The translations under genes and the position numbers were made by a program. 32,419 nt of DNA from Algicola sp. (lineage in GTDB: Bacteria > Pseudomonadota > Gammaproteobacteria > Enterobacterales > Alteromonadaceae), in assembly GCA_013216025.1 (NCBI GenBank), contig JABSOG010000015.1, positions 1-32,419 of the forward strand. The letters run 5' to 3'. Each line of letters starts with the position of its first letter. The first letter of the stretch is position 1. Below, piece by piece: positions 7,939-16,920 of this stretch. The notes under the pieces are model-generated. The model searched no databases. It saw only the letters and a program-made list of their open reading frames with translations, and was not told where the DNA came from.

Positions 7939-8013
7939 TGGCAGCCCTACCAGGAATCGAACCTAGATCTAACCCTTAGGAGGGGCTTGTTTTATCCATT
8001 AAACTACAGGGCC
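7939..8013 (-). tRNA. tRNA-Arg (CCU)
   Basis: On the minus strand the 75 bases fold into a full cloverleaf. The acceptor GGCCCTG pairs with TAGGGCT (two G-U pairs), the D stem is GTTT/AAAC, and the anticodon stem AGCCC/GGGTT holds loop CTCCTAA, giving anticodon CCT. The T arm is CTAGG-TTCGATT-CCTGG, the discriminator is G, and CCA is encoded. It decodes the rare AGG codon, like E. coli argW. It has its own promoter at 8030-8057. tRNA-Arg(CCU) genes are frequent integration sites, but no integrase is next to this one. Confidence 0.95.
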
Positions 8014-8029
8014 GCAGTTTGAGGGGTAG

Positions 8030-8057
8030 ATAATAACGGCTATTGCGACCAATTCAA
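8030..8057 (-). promoter_or_regulatory. Promoter of the tRNA-Arg gene
   Basis: On the minus strand TTGAAT (8052-8057) and TATTAT (8030-8035) are separated by 16 bp. A C-rich discriminator (CTACCCC) follows, of the kind seen in stringently controlled stable-RNA promoters. The mature 5' end is 16 bases beyond the -10 box. It lies after the lutC stop, so the tRNA can be transcribed independently of lutABC. Confidence 0.7.
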
Positions 8058-8095
8058 GTTTTTTATGACCATTAGTGGATTCATTCACCCTCGAA

Positions 8096-8773
8096 TCAAC
8101 AATCGAGCAACAAAACCACCAATTTCTTCGGCCCATGGGCCCCATAAGCCAGCGTTTGCTGTATATCTGCGGTTTTTGACGGGCCAGATATCAACAGGAT
8201 ATTGGTTGGCATTTTGTTATGCCACTGCTGCTCATTGATCAACGTTGTAAAATCAGCATAAAGTTGATTGGCATCAACAATGACAAAGTGCACTGGTGGT
8301 ACCAACGACAGAGTTCTGGGTTCATCCACCGTTGGCCATAATACGATTGTGCCAGTCGCCGCTATTGCACTGTGCGAGCCGGTAATCGCTGCGGGCGTGT
8401 TGTCGAACAGGTTTTGTTTGGCCTCACCTTCTACAACAAAGTCAAAAGGTTGTAATATGACTCGGCATTTCATATCAGCAGTGGGCAAGGCTTCGATTTC
8501 TTCACTATATTGACTGTTTTTGCCATAAAGTAGTTTGTCGATATTCAAAGATTTTAATTCTCTGCCAACCACTTCGGCGATTTGCGCCCGACTGGTTTTA
8601 ATCACCTGTGCATGGTTGTTTTGAAGATGCGCGACAAACTGTTCAAGCTGTTGTTGATGGCTGAGCTTAGGATAGTCAAAACCACTTTCTTTTGGCAGGT
8701 TATTATAATCGGTCCCGGCCACCTGACGTTTGAGTTTGGCCAATATGTTGTTTCTAGCGGACAGATTTGTCAT
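8096..8773 (-). CDS. lutC: LutC/YkgG family LUD-domain protein, lactate utilization
   Basis: A 225-residue LUD-domain protein, the third subunit of the LutABC L-lactate-oxidising system (YkgG in E. coli). LUD features include AAITGSHSAIAATGTIVLWPT, EPRTLSLVPPVHFVIVDANQL and the closing LLISGPSKTADIQQTLAYGAHGPKKLVVLLL. It starts ATG after AAGGAAAG. It overlaps the lutB stop by four bases (ATGA), so translation is coupled. It is the last gene of the unit; no clear terminator follows before the tRNA promoter. Confidence 0.9.
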   Translation of the reverse strand: MTNLSARNNILAKLKRQVAGTDYNNLPKESGFDYPKLSHQQQLEQFVAHLQNNHAQVIKTSRAQIAEVVGRELKSLNIDKLLYGKNSQYSEEIEALPTADMKCRVILQPFDFVVEGEAKQNLFDNTPAAITGSHSAIAATGTIVLWPTVDEPRTLSLVPPVHFVIVDANQLYADFTTLINEQQWHNKMPTNILLISGPSKTADIQQTLAYGAHGPKKLVVLLLDC

Positions 8774-10203
8774 TTGTTCTTTCCTTGTTTTTCACGCTCG
8801 TCTATCAATTCATGCAAGGTTTTGGCGGCGAGCTTTGGCGCGGTTCTGGCCACGGTCCAAGGGCCGAGTTTTTTCGGCATCAACCAAGACAAACGGGTCA
8901 ACAGTTTTGTTGACAGACGATAAAGCCGGGGGGACTTGTGCACCAATGCCCATAATGTCCAAACCCATGCTTCTATGGGTTTACGCCCAGCGCCCTGTCC
9001 TTGGACTGTTTGCGGCACATCCGCTCGGGGTTGAACACTTTCTTTTCTGAGTCGCAACAACAACTTGGGAATAGGAATACCCACCGGACAAACTTCTTCG
9101 CAAGCACCACATAATGACGAGGCTGTTGGCAAGTCTTTAGTCGCTTGTAATCCCAGCAAATGAGGTGAGATGATTTTGCCTATCGGGCCGGGATACACAG
9201 TGCCATACGCATGACCTCCAATACGGGTATAAACCGGGCAGTGATTCATGCACGCACCGCAGCGAATACATTGCAGAGTTTGCCTGAGTTCTTCATCGGC
9301 AAAAGCTTGGCTGCGGCCATTGTCGAGCAACACTAAGTGAACGGCCTTGGGGCCGTCTTTTTCTCCAGGCTGGCGAGGGCGAGTGATCATATTAAAGTAG
9401 GTTGAGATAGCTTGTCCGGTGGCGCTTCGCGTTAACAGACTTAACAGCGGCGGCACGTCATTCAGTGTTTCGACCACTTTTTCGATGCCCGTTATGGCAA
9501 TGTGTAAATCCGGTACGGTACTGCACATGCGGCCATTACCTTCATTCTCAACCAAGCACAAAGTGCCAGTTTCGGCCACTGCAAAGTTGACTCCAGTTAT
9601 CCCTACATCTGCCTGACAGAATTTGTCTCTTAGCACATTGCGTCCAGCCTTTATCAGGGTATCGACGTCTGTTGAATAGTCAAATCCATCAATGTGTTGC
9701 GCAAACAATTTGCCTATCTGGCTTTTATTTTGATGGATGGCTGGCATGATGATATGGGACGGGTGTTCTTTGGCCAATTGCACGATATATTCGCCCATAT
9801 CGGTTTCAAGACATTCAACGCCTTGTTGCTCAAGGTGATCATTCAAGGCGACTTCTTCGGAGACCATCGACTTGCCTTTGACAACGGTTTTACCCCCTGC
9901 CTTAGCAATCAAGCCAGCAATGATCTCGTTGGCCTGCTCTGTCGTTTGCGCCCAGTGGACTTTTATACCATTGCGCTGAAGATTTTCTTCAAGCTGTTCA
10001 AGCAACTGCGGCAGTTTTAACAAGCAACGCTGTTTGATGCGTTTGCATTGTTCCCGAAGTATTGTCCACTCATCTTCATCGGTAAACGCGGCTTGACGTT
10101 TGTCCATTAGGTAGTCCATCGCACCGCGAAAGTTATCTCGCAGTTGTGGATCGTTTAAATCACGTTTGACGTTTTGTTTGAATTGGGTCACGAGGCTTTC
10201 CAA
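8770..10203 (-). CDS. lutB: LutB iron-sulfur protein, lactate utilization
   Basis: A 477-residue protein combining an N-terminal LUD domain (about 50-290) with a ferredoxin-like part. The cluster ligands are CIRCGACMNHCPVY and CGACEEVCPVGIPIP, i.e. two [4Fe-4S] sites, as in LutB/YkgF. LutABC oxidises L-lactate to pyruvate, feeding electrons to the respiratory chain. The annotated start is TTG at 10203, overlapping lutA by 16 bases. A GTG at 10191, forming a GTGA overlap with the lutA stop, is an equally plausible start and would remove only four residues. No lactate permease (lutP) or GntR regulator (lutR) is in the window. Confidence 0.92.
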   Translation of the reverse strand: MESLVTQFKQNVKRDLNDPQLRDNFRGAMDYLMDKRQAAFTDEDEWTILREQCKRIKQRCLLKLPQLLEQLEENLQRNGIKVHWAQTTEQANEIIAGLIAKAGGKTVVKGKSMVSEEVALNDHLEQQGVECLETDMGEYIVQLAKEHPSHIIMPAIHQNKSQIGKLFAQHIDGFDYSTDVDTLIKAGRNVLRDKFCQADVGITGVNFAVAETGTLCLVENEGNGRMCSTVPDLHIAITGIEKVVETLNDVPPLLSLLTRSATGQAISTYFNMITRPRQPGEKDGPKAVHLVLLDNGRSQAFADEELRQTLQCIRCGACMNHCPVYTRIGGHAYGTVYPGPIGKIISPHLLGLQATKDLPTASSLCGACEEVCPVGIPIPKLLLRLRKESVQPRADVPQTVQGQGAGRKPIEAWVWTLWALVHKSPRLYRLSTKLLTRLSWLMPKKLGPWTVARTAPKLAAKTLHELIDEREKQGKNK

Positions 10204-10967
10204 CGCGCTTTACCAACAATGCGCTCTAACAAATAACTGGCAATGTGTTCGCCTTGTAATGGCTGCTTTTGATGGGCCAAAGCGCCGTCAATGTTCATCA
10301 TGCAACCCCAGTCACCGCTGATATATCGCACTGGTTCAGCAGCCAATAAATGCTTTGTTTTATCCTCTACCATGGCCACCGAAATATCGCCATGTTTGAC
10401 CGCAAAGGTGCCACCAAATCCGCAGCATTCACTTTCATAATCATGTTCGATCAGTTCAACATTGCTCAGTTGTTCGAGCAATTTTTTTGATGTATTGTGA
10501 CTGCCCATTTCGCGCCGGGCGGCACAAGACGTATGCAAAGCGATGCGCTCTTTCTCGCCGGTATCAGTCAGTTGAATGTTTAAAACGTGCAGTAAAAACT
10601 CGCTGAATTCATAAATTCGATCACAAAAAGATTGAATGCCCGGCTCATCTGCGAGCAAAGATTGATAGTGATGGCGCATCATGCCGCCACACGAACCTGA
10701 AATAACCACAATGGGGATATCTAATTCAAACTGTTTAATCTGGTGTAAAGCAACCGCCTTTGCCTGACTTTGATAACCCGAATTATAGGCCGGTTGACCA
10801 CAACAGGTTTGGCCCTGAGGGTAAATCACCTCAATGCCCTGTCGGGTCATTAGGTCGATGGCATCAAGACCACTTTGCGGATAAAAGCTGTCGACCAAGC
10901 AAGTGCCATATAAATAAACCTGCGCTGGTTTGTGCGGGTATTGTCTTATTTTCACGGGGTTTTCCAT
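10188..10967 (-). CDS. lutA: LutA (Fe-S)-binding CCG-domain protein, lactate utilization
   Basis: A LutA/YkgE homologue with two cysteine-rich CCG domains: QTCCGQPAYNSGY in the first half and SECCGFGGTFAVKHGDIS in the second. The HTSCAARREMG and CGGMM segments are also typical. I start at 10967 (MENPVKIRQY), giving 259 residues against about 240 for known LutA proteins. The frame is open back to 11108, but that would overlap the kinase gene. An ATG at 10988 lies inside a dispersed 20-bp repeat. None of the starts has a good Shine-Dalgarno, so the exact N-terminus is open. The gene follows the kinase stop by about 50 bp on the same strand, so read-through from the two-component genes is possible. 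Confidence 0.9.
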   Translation of the reverse strand: MENPVKIRQYPHKPAQVYLYGTCLVDSFYPQSGLDAIDLMTRQGIEVIYPQGQTCCGQPAYNSGYQSQAKAVALHQIKQFELDIPIVVISGSCGGMMRHHYQSLLADEPGIQSFCDRIYEFSEFLLHVLNIQLTDTGEKERIALHTSCAARREMGSHNTSKKLLEQLSNVELIEHDYESECCGFGGTFAVKHGDISVAMVEDKTKHLLAAEPVRYISGDWGCMMNIDGALAHQKQPLQGEHIASYLLERIVGKARWKAS

Positions 10968-10975
10968 ACATTTGA

Positions 10976-10995
10976 GGTGGTTCGACATTTCGACG
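10976..10995 (-). repeat. 20-bp dispersed repeat after a kinase gene, copy 1
   Basis: On the minus strand this reads CGTCGAAATGTCGAACCACC, identical to 16886-16905. Both copies lie 13-22 bp after the stop codon of a histidine kinase gene, in the same orientation relative to that gene. The repeat contains an ATG in frame with lutA. Confidence 0.8.
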
Positions 10996-11016
10996 GTTTC
11001 TAGACTGGTATTGCCG

Positions 11017-12333
11017 CTACCTAAGCGGCAAATAAACCCAGATTTTACAGCCTTTATCCGGTTTTGACGATACATCAATGGCGCCATGGCTACATTGTAC
11101 AAAACCATAAACCTGGCTCAATCCCAGTCCGGTGCCTGAAGTATTCGAATAATATGGGTCGAAGATTTGACTGACAGCCGTGTCGTTGATGCCGCAACCA
11201 TCGTCTTTGACGACAAAAACCAGCCATTGGCCAGCGTCCAGTTGCAACGACTGCGCCTCATCCGCTGATAAGGTCACAATTTGGCTAGTCAACCAGATAA
11301 CCCCATGTTGCGACATCGCTTCTGCCGAGTTTGTTATCAGGTTGCCCAATGCAGTTTCAAGCTGCTCACTGTCGAGCAATACCCGGGCACCATCCGATCT
11401 AAGTGCGGTTTCGACGCTGATGCTGTCTGATAATCCTGCTCGCAGACGTTCAATCATCCCTGATACTGCTTGATCAAAGACGACTTCAACCTGACCGATG
11501 CGCCGTCTTCTAGAATAGGCCAACAACTTGTCACCCTGTTGTCTGCCCCGACTGCTCGCCTGTGCCAGTTGATCAACATAGTATTGCAAGTCTTGGTTAT
11601 CGACCACTTTAAGCTCAAGTAACTCGATAAAACCGCTGATCACCGCCAATACATTATTGTGATCGTGGGCGACCCCATCAACCAGTGTGATCAGCGCCTT
11701 GATTTTTTGCGCTTGGCACTGACGCTCAAGATTGGCCAGTTGAGCTTTTTGTGCACTGATATCGTTGATAACCCGCAGCATATGCAACGCTTCATTGTGC
11801 TCGTTTCGCTGTACCACACAATGCTCGATAATTAGGACGTAATAACCTTCGCTTAGCAACACCCGGTATTGTGCTGAGCAATGTAAATCGCTGCTTTTTA
11901 TCAGGTTCTGCATCTGTTGTTCTAAGCCAGTGATATCATCCGGATGAACCTTTTCGTACCAGTCGCTGATGTGTGCAATAGACTGAGTCCAATCTAGGGT
12001 AAAAGGGAGTGATAAACCAATTTGAACAGTCACTTGGTCATCATTGATATGCCAATTGAGCACCATATCGTGGCACAGTTGATTTAGAGTGAGTTGGGTT
12101 TGTAACGATTGTTCGGTTTGTTGCAGGCGTTGGGCTACCGGTTGGTGCTGGTTTTGAGTGCGAATATGACCAGCGTAATATCCCAGCAGTGCCGTGGTCA
12201 ACATGACAGCAGCCACAACGCTGAACAACGCTGGCTGATAGTGAAAAAACATCCAGGCGAGCACAATATAAAGCAAGCCAATTGCGAGAGTCCAACCCCA
12301 AAAGCTACGCTGTTTTTCCTTCGAATCTGTCAC
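11017..12333 (-). CDS. Membrane-anchored PAS sensor histidine kinase
   Basis: A 438-residue kinase starting at GTG. Two adjacent N-terminal membrane helices (about 13-32 and 35-53) are followed by a short coiled stretch and a PAS domain (about 85-195; DWYEKVHPDD...DISAQK). The phospho-acceptor region is LVDGVAHDHNNVLAVISGF with His223, a variant of the AHDFNN box. The ATPase domain has the N box NLITNSAEAM (331-340), G1 KDDGCGI and G2 GTGLGLSQVYGF. There is no large periplasmic loop, so the signal is probably cytoplasmic or in the membrane. It begins 14 bp after the response regulator gene, which is surely its partner. Target genes are unknown; lutABC directly downstream is an obvious candidate. 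Confidence 0.92.
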   Translation of the reverse strand: MTDSKEKQRSFWGWTLAIGLLYIVLAWMFFHYQPALFSVVAAVMLTTALLGYYAGHIRTQNQHQPVAQRLQQTEQSLQTQLTLNQLCHDMVLNWHINDDQVTVQIGLSLPFTLDWTQSIAHISDWYEKVHPDDITGLEQQMQNLIKSSDLHCSAQYRVLLSEGYYVLIIEHCVVQRNEHNEALHMLRVINDISAQKAQLANLERQCQAQKIKALITLVDGVAHDHNNVLAVISGFIELLELKVVDNQDLQYYVDQLAQASSRGRQQGDKLLAYSRRRRIGQVEVVFDQAVSGMIERLRAGLSDSISVETALRSDGARVLLDSEQLETALGNLITNSAEAMSQHGVIWLTSQIVTLSADEAQSLQLDAGQWLVFVVKDDGCGINDTAVSQIFDPYYSNTSGTGLGLSQVYGFVQCSHGAIDVSSKPDKGCKIWVYLPLR

Positions 12334-12347
12334 GCTCTGTCAACCGC

Positions 12348-13499
12348 TCAATTTGACACATTTTTGTTCATGCGTGTCAGCAGTTCTATCATCACTTTGG
12401 TGTAGTTCTGCTCTTTGATCCTTGCCTGTTCGAAGATGTTACCAGCATTGCCACTGGCCGATTTGATCAAACCCATCAAAATACCTTCTTCGCTTTGCAG
12501 CAGGTTCAAATTCGCGATTTCTTCGTTGAAGTCCACCTCCAAGTCGTTAATCACTTTTTCAAACTGCTCAGACAACACCAAATTACTAGTTTGCATATCC
12601 AAAACCAACTTGCCGATAGTCTTGCCAATTATCCGAATATTGCCTTCACTGTTTTGTAGCTGTAATTCGTTGATGATCCCTCGCACCCGGCCTTCAACAC
12701 CATTGAGCAACAAGCATATTTTATCTTTTAAGGTACCCAAGCGATCTTCATCTTCTATGGGCATAGAACGCACTAATACCGAAAACCCCTCATAATTAAA
12801 CAAGGTTCGGTTGCTCCAGCTATAAATTCGTCCCTGATTCTTCAGCATTTCAAACACTTGTTTTTCTAATTCATGCATCTGGCCATCATCACTGTGATAA
12901 ACCATTTGCTCGTCTATAGAAGAAAACATCACGCTGACACTGACACCAAAGGTTGCTAGCTGCTTTACCAATGCTTCAGCCAGTGTTTGCAACTGATTAA
13001 CATCGGCAATTTTTTCATGAAATCGCAAAATACCACCCAATTCAGAACTAGTGGCCATGGCATCCATGGCAACCGATTCAATGGTCGATACCTGGGATTT
13101 TAGATCAGCGGTATCATGGGTAAACTTTCGAATTAATTTGCATTTGGCCGATAGGGTTTTGAGGGTAACCGGCTTGGGTAAGTAGTCGTAGGCGCCAGCT
13201 TCATAGGCCAGCAAAATGTCGTCCTCTCCAATCAGACCCGACATAAACACAACAGGGACATCAGCGAAAAAGGTATGGCGCTTGAATAAATGGCAAATAT
13301 CAAAACCATTGTCCGAGTCAAGACGCACATCCATTAACACCACAAACGGCGGGACCTTGACGAGGTCAATCATCTCCTCCAAGCCACCCCTTGGCATTGT
13401 GGTAAAATGTAAAACTTCATATTTTTCTATTTCAAGGAATTCAACCACCACCCGAGAGAGGGCGATGTCATCTTCAAAATAGATTATTTTCTCATGCAT
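12348..13499 (-). CDS. Response regulator with unrecognised C-terminal output region
   Basis: A 383-residue protein. The receiver domain (1-125) is complete: acidic pair Glu9/Asp10-Asp11, phospho-acceptor Asp57 (VLMDVRLD), Ser87 and Lys109 (LPKPV). The remaining 250 residues have no DNA-binding helix-turn-helix, GGDEF, EAL or HD-GYP motif that I can see. They hold a helical linker, a mixed alpha/beta part (about 165-265, FGVSVSVMFSSIDEQMVY...) that might be GAF-like, and a long helical tail with coiled-coil character. Output may be protein-protein rather than transcriptional. It is the first gene of a leftward unit with the kinase and possibly lutABC. The divergent 123-bp gap to the YfiR gene must carry both promoters. 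Confidence 0.85.
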   Translation of the reverse strand: MHEKIIYFEDDIALSRVVVEFLEIEKYEVLHFTTMPRGGLEEMIDLVKVPPFVVLMDVRLDSDNGFDICHLFKRHTFFADVPVVFMSGLIGEDDILLAYEAGAYDYLPKPVTLKTLSAKCKLIRKFTHDTADLKSQVSTIESVAMDAMATSSELGGILRFHEKIADVNQLQTLAEALVKQLATFGVSVSVMFSSIDEQMVYHSDDGQMHELEKQVFEMLKNQGRIYSWSNRTLFNYEGFSVLVRSMPIEDEDRLGTLKDKICLLLNGVEGRVRGIINELQLQNSEGNIRIIGKTIGKLVLDMQTSNLVLSEQFEKVINDLEVDFNEEIANLNLLQSEEGILMGLIKSASGNAGNIFEQARIKEQNYTKVMIELLTRMNKNVSN

Positions 13500-13622
13500 G
13501 TTGTTATTGGTATCCCCTCATGGCTATCAATATTAGTCTACAATTCATAGCAGTAGATGATCAAAAATGCAATTTAAGCAACATTAACCAGCTGCTTCAA
13601 ACAGGAGCCGAAACGTATATTC

Positions 13623-14174
13623 ATGGCTTACCGAACGTATCACCTTATCCTCTTAAGCGGTTTTCTGCTGGCCTTTTCACCATCAAAGGCAGACGCTGTC
13701 GATACAGAGTTTAAGGTAAAAGCGGGCCTGATCTTTAATTTTGTTAATTTCACCCGTTGGCCCAAAACAGCTTTTAAACACAAAACGGCAGATTATGTTA
13801 TTTGCATTATTGGCCAAGACCCATATTCTGCCATTTTCGGTCTAATTGGCAGCCAGACCATTCATGGCCGTCACCTCAAAACCCTCAAGCTGGCTGACAA
13901 ACCCACACTCGATGCGCTGGCGCTATGCCATATCCTGTTTATTAGACTAAAAAACAAAACCAAACACCATGCGCTATTGCGCTCAATTAAAAACCTGCCG
14001 GTGTTGACCATCAGTGAGATTGGCGACAAATCAGAAAAATCGATGATCAATTTTGTCAACAATAACAATAGTATTGCCTTTGTGATAAACCGCACTGCGG
14101 CCAAGCGTGCTGGCATAGACTTTAGTTCAAAAATGCTGCGGCTGGCACAAAGCGTGACCGGTGGGCAGCAATGA
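13623..14174 (+). CDS. YfiR family periplasmic protein (DUF4154)
   Basis: A 183-residue protein with a signal peptide (about 1-25, SKADA before VDTEF). The opening of the mature part, FKVKAGLIFNFVNFTRWP, is the YfiR/DUF4154 signature. Cys61 and Cys102 (CIIGQD, LCHILFI) are spaced like one disulfide pair of Pseudomonas YfiR; the second pair is missing. In the YfiBNR system YfiR binds the periplasmic part of the cyclase YfiN and holds it inactive. Here the next gene, overlapping by four bases, encodes a CHASE8 kinase instead of a cyclase, so YfiR probably gates that kinase (inference). AGGAG at 13603 is rather far (about 15 bp) from the ATG, so translation may be weak or the start slightly off. 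Confidence 0.88.
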   Translation: MAYRTYHLILLSGFLLAFSPSKADAVDTEFKVKAGLIFNFVNFTRWPKTAFKHKTADYVICIIGQDPYSAIFGLIGSQTIHGRHLKTLKLADKPTLDALALCHILFIRLKNKTKHHALLRSIKNLPVLTISEIGDKSEKSMINFVNNNNSIAFVINRTAAKRAGIDFSSKMLRLAQSVTGGQQ

Positions 14175-16873
14175 ACGTAAAAAACCAACACAAAACGGCA
14201 CTGGGTCATTGGTTTGCCATGCGTTCAATCAAAACCAAATTGACCACAATCATCATGCTGATAAGTTCCATCGGCATTGTGTTAGCGGGTACCAGCTTGG
14301 TGATTTATGAATGGTTTAACTTTCGTCACAACATGGCCATTGACCTGACCGCGGTTACCGCCGTCATCGCCGACAATAGCCAGTCGGCAGTGCAGTTTAA
14401 TGATATCACGGATGCCGCCAAAGTACTGGGGTCACTGACCAGCAAACCGACCATCGTCAACGCCTATATCTACCGAAAAGACCATAGCCTACTGGCCACT
14501 TATGACCGCCAGCCAAACGCTGACACCCAAATATTTGAACAGCCTTGGCCCAACAAACAGCAAAACTGTCGATTTAGCGAACACCTGTTGATCTGTAAAA
14601 AAAACATTATTCTCGATAATCGTACTATCGGCACTGTTTACTTAAGTGAAGATGATAGCGAACTGACACAGATGATGGGGCAATTGAGTTTAACGGTATT
14701 GGTGATCCTTTTGCTGGTGATGGGCTTCGCTTATTTTTTGGCCACCTTGATGCAAAGTTATATTTCACACCCGTTGACCTCTTTGGCTAGCCTGACTCGG
14801 CAGATCACAAGGCAGCAAAATTATGCGCTACGGGCAGTAAAGCAAACCGGCGATGAATTAGGCGATTTGAGCGATGATTTTAATGCCATGTTACATCAGG
14901 TTGAAACCCGACAAAAGGCCCTGCAAAAAAGTGAACAACGCTTTGAAACCCTGCTTGAACAAGCCGCAGATGCCCTTTATTTGTGTGAGCGCGGCGGCAA
15001 AATAGTGCATGTTAACCAAAGCGCCTGTGATTATTTGGGTTACAGTAAAAAAGAACTGTATCAAATGAATATCAACGAAATCGATATCGGATTTGAAGCG
15101 GTTGACGGCGCCCGCGACCACTGGTTACAACTGCGTTCAGGTGAGTCAAAAACTTGCTACAGCCAGTATCGAACCAAAGACGGCAGTACATTTGAGGTTG
15201 AGTTAAATTGTGGCTTGATCGACCTTGAAGACCGGGAGTGTATATTGTCGTTTGCCCGGGACGTCACCCAGCGCAAGCGGGCCGAAGCGGCCTTGCAAAA
15301 AGCGCATGACAGTCTCGAATCCAAAGTAACCGATCGCACCCGAGAATTAAGCGACTCCAACAAGGCACTGCGAACCGCCAAAGAAAAGGCGGAAACCGCC
15401 AGCCTGGTAAAATCCGAATTTCTTGCCAACATGAGCCACGAGATCAGAACCCCGATGAACTCGATAATGGGTTTTACCGACCTTCTCCAGGGCTGTGAAT
15501 TAAATACCAAACAGCGCTCTTACCTTGATTCGATTCAGTCTGGTGCCAAAGGTCTGATGACCATCATTAATGACGTACTGGACCTGTCAAAAATTGAAGC
15601 GGGCAAGCTGAACCTTGAATATGAACCGGTCGATATTAATGCGTTGTTCCAAGACATTGAGCGTATTTTTTCTCATGCCACGCAAGAAAAAGGTCTGGTA
15701 TTTGAAATTGATGTTCATCTGGACCTCCCCAGATCATTGATGCTTGATCAAACCCGTATTCGGCAAATTTTGTTCAACCTCGTTGGCAACGCCATCAAGT
15801 TTACCAATACCGGGTTCATTCGTGTTGAGGTTGCAACGATCCCAGCAGCAAACGAAACAATTAAGCACCCTACCCAAAATACCGTAGGTCTTTGCTTTGT
15901 CGTCAGCGACAGCGGCATTGGCATCAAACCAGACCAAATTGCCCATATCTTTAAGCAATTTACCCAGCAAGCAGGTCAAAGCACCCGTGAGTTTGGCGGC
16001 ACCGGTTTGGGTCTCTCAATCTGTACCAATTTATGCAAAATTATGGGCGGCCACATCACCGTCATCAGTGAAGTCGACAAAGGTTCGATTTTTACTGTCA
16101 CCCTCAACAACATTGCCATCACCGCTGATGTCGAAGCGATTAAACCGGGAACTGACGCCCACATGGATGTCACCTTTGACCCTGCCAAGGTATTACTGGT
16201 CGATGATATCAAAGCCAATCGTGTGCTGGTCAAAGAACAGTTCGACAATTGCGGCATCACATTTTATGAGGCTGGAGATGGCGTGCAAGCCATCGAAATG
16301 GCCAATAGCTTGTTGCCCGATTTGATCATTATGGACATGCGAATGCCAAAAATGAACGGTCAGCAAGCCAACAGACAGCTCAAAAAAAATCCGCACACCA
16401 AAGATATTCCAGTGATAGCATTAACCGCCTCTGTCACCCAGTCGAAAGTTAACGTTTGTGATATCGACGGCTTTTGCGCTTTTTTACGTAAACCAAGTTC
16501 CCAAAAAGACTTATTCATGGTATTCAAGCGATTTTTGGGTTACCGCAACAACCGCCCCAAACTCAAAACGATACCGGATTTAAAACCGCACGAAGTAGAG
16601 ATATTACTGACTGATGCCCAGCGAAAAATGTTGCTAACTCGGCTCAATATGCAGACCAGACGGCTGTTTCGAATCGCCCTGTGCAGCGGCCTGATGGACG
16701 ATATCCAGGCATTGGCGCAGGACCTAGAACAGGTTGGACGAGATTTTGACAGCCAAAAACTTCTTGACTACAGTGATCGATTAAACAAGTCAGCTGATTT
16801 GTTCGACATCGAAGAGATTGAAAGGCAACTGGCGGCATTTGAACCTTTGGTGTGCTTTTACGAATCGGTGTGA
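14171..16873 (+). CDS. CHASE8 hybrid sensor histidine kinase
   Basis: A 900-residue membrane protein. Order: TM1 (about 26-47), periplasmic CHASE8 domain (about 55-160; DNSQSAVQFNDITDAAKVLGS resembles YfiN), TM2 (about 173-195), HAMP (195-250), PAS (255-370) with coiled coil, HisKA with NMSHEIRTPMN (His423), ATPase with NLVGNAIKFT and FGGTGLGLSI, and a receiver with Asp678-Asp679 and phospho-acceptor Asp722 (IIMDMRMPKMNG) and RKPSS. The last 120 residues are helical but show no HPt-type histidine motif. So it can pass phosphate His to Asp internally but needs an external HPt or acts on the next gene's receiver. It overlaps the YfiR gene (ATGA) and precedes the HD-GYP regulator. CHASE8 plus YfiR normally sits on a GGDEF protein; here the output is a kinase. 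Confidence 0.92.
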   Translation: MNVKNQHKTALGHWFAMRSIKTKLTTIIMLISSIGIVLAGTSLVIYEWFNFRHNMAIDLTAVTAVIADNSQSAVQFNDITDAAKVLGSLTSKPTIVNAYIYRKDHSLLATYDRQPNADTQIFEQPWPNKQQNCRFSEHLLICKKNIILDNRTIGTVYLSEDDSELTQMMGQLSLTVLVILLLVMGFAYFLATLMQSYISHPLTSLASLTRQITRQQNYALRAVKQTGDELGDLSDDFNAMLHQVETRQKALQKSEQRFETLLEQAADALYLCERGGKIVHVNQSACDYLGYSKKELYQMNINEIDIGFEAVDGARDHWLQLRSGESKTCYSQYRTKDGSTFEVELNCGLIDLEDRECILSFARDVTQRKRAEAALQKAHDSLESKVTDRTRELSDSNKALRTAKEKAETASLVKSEFLANMSHEIRTPMNSIMGFTDLLQGCELNTKQRSYLDSIQSGAKGLMTIINDVLDLSKIEAGKLNLEYEPVDINALFQDIERIFSHATQEKGLVFEIDVHLDLPRSLMLDQTRIRQILFNLVGNAIKFTNTGFIRVEVATIPAANETIKHPTQNTVGLCFVVSDSGIGIKPDQIAHIFKQFTQQAGQSTREFGGTGLGLSICTNLCKIMGGHITVISEVDKGSIFTVTLNNIAITADVEAIKPGTDAHMDVTFDPAKVLLVDDIKANRVLVKEQFDNCGITFYEAGDGVQAIEMANSLLPDLIIMDMRMPKMNGQQANRQLKKNPHTKDIPVIALTASVTQSKVNVCDIDGFCAFLRKPSSQKDLFMVFKRFLGYRNNRPKLKTIPDLKPHEVEILLTDAQRKMLLTRLNMQTRRLFRIALCSGLMDDIQALAQDLEQVGRDFDSQKLLDYSDRLNKSADLFDIEEIERQLAAFEPLVCFYESV

Positions 16874-16885
16874 TGTCCTAGTTAT

Positions 16886-16905
16886 CGTCGAAATGTCGAA
16901 CCACC
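16886..16905 (+). repeat. 20-bp dispersed repeat after a kinase gene, copy 2
   Basis: CGTCGAAATGTCGAACCACC, identical to the minus-strand reading of 10976-10995. It starts 13 bp after the hybrid kinase stop codon. Bases just before it (CCTAGTTAT) also loosely resemble those before copy 1 (TCTAGAAAC). Confidence 0.8.
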
Positions 16906-16920
16906 GAGGTGTCGGACCAT

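Noticed and set aside
7939-8013. Integrated island at the tRNA-Arg gene
   Set aside because: No integrase, no direct repeat of the tRNA 3' end found by eye, and the flanks look like ordinary chromosome.
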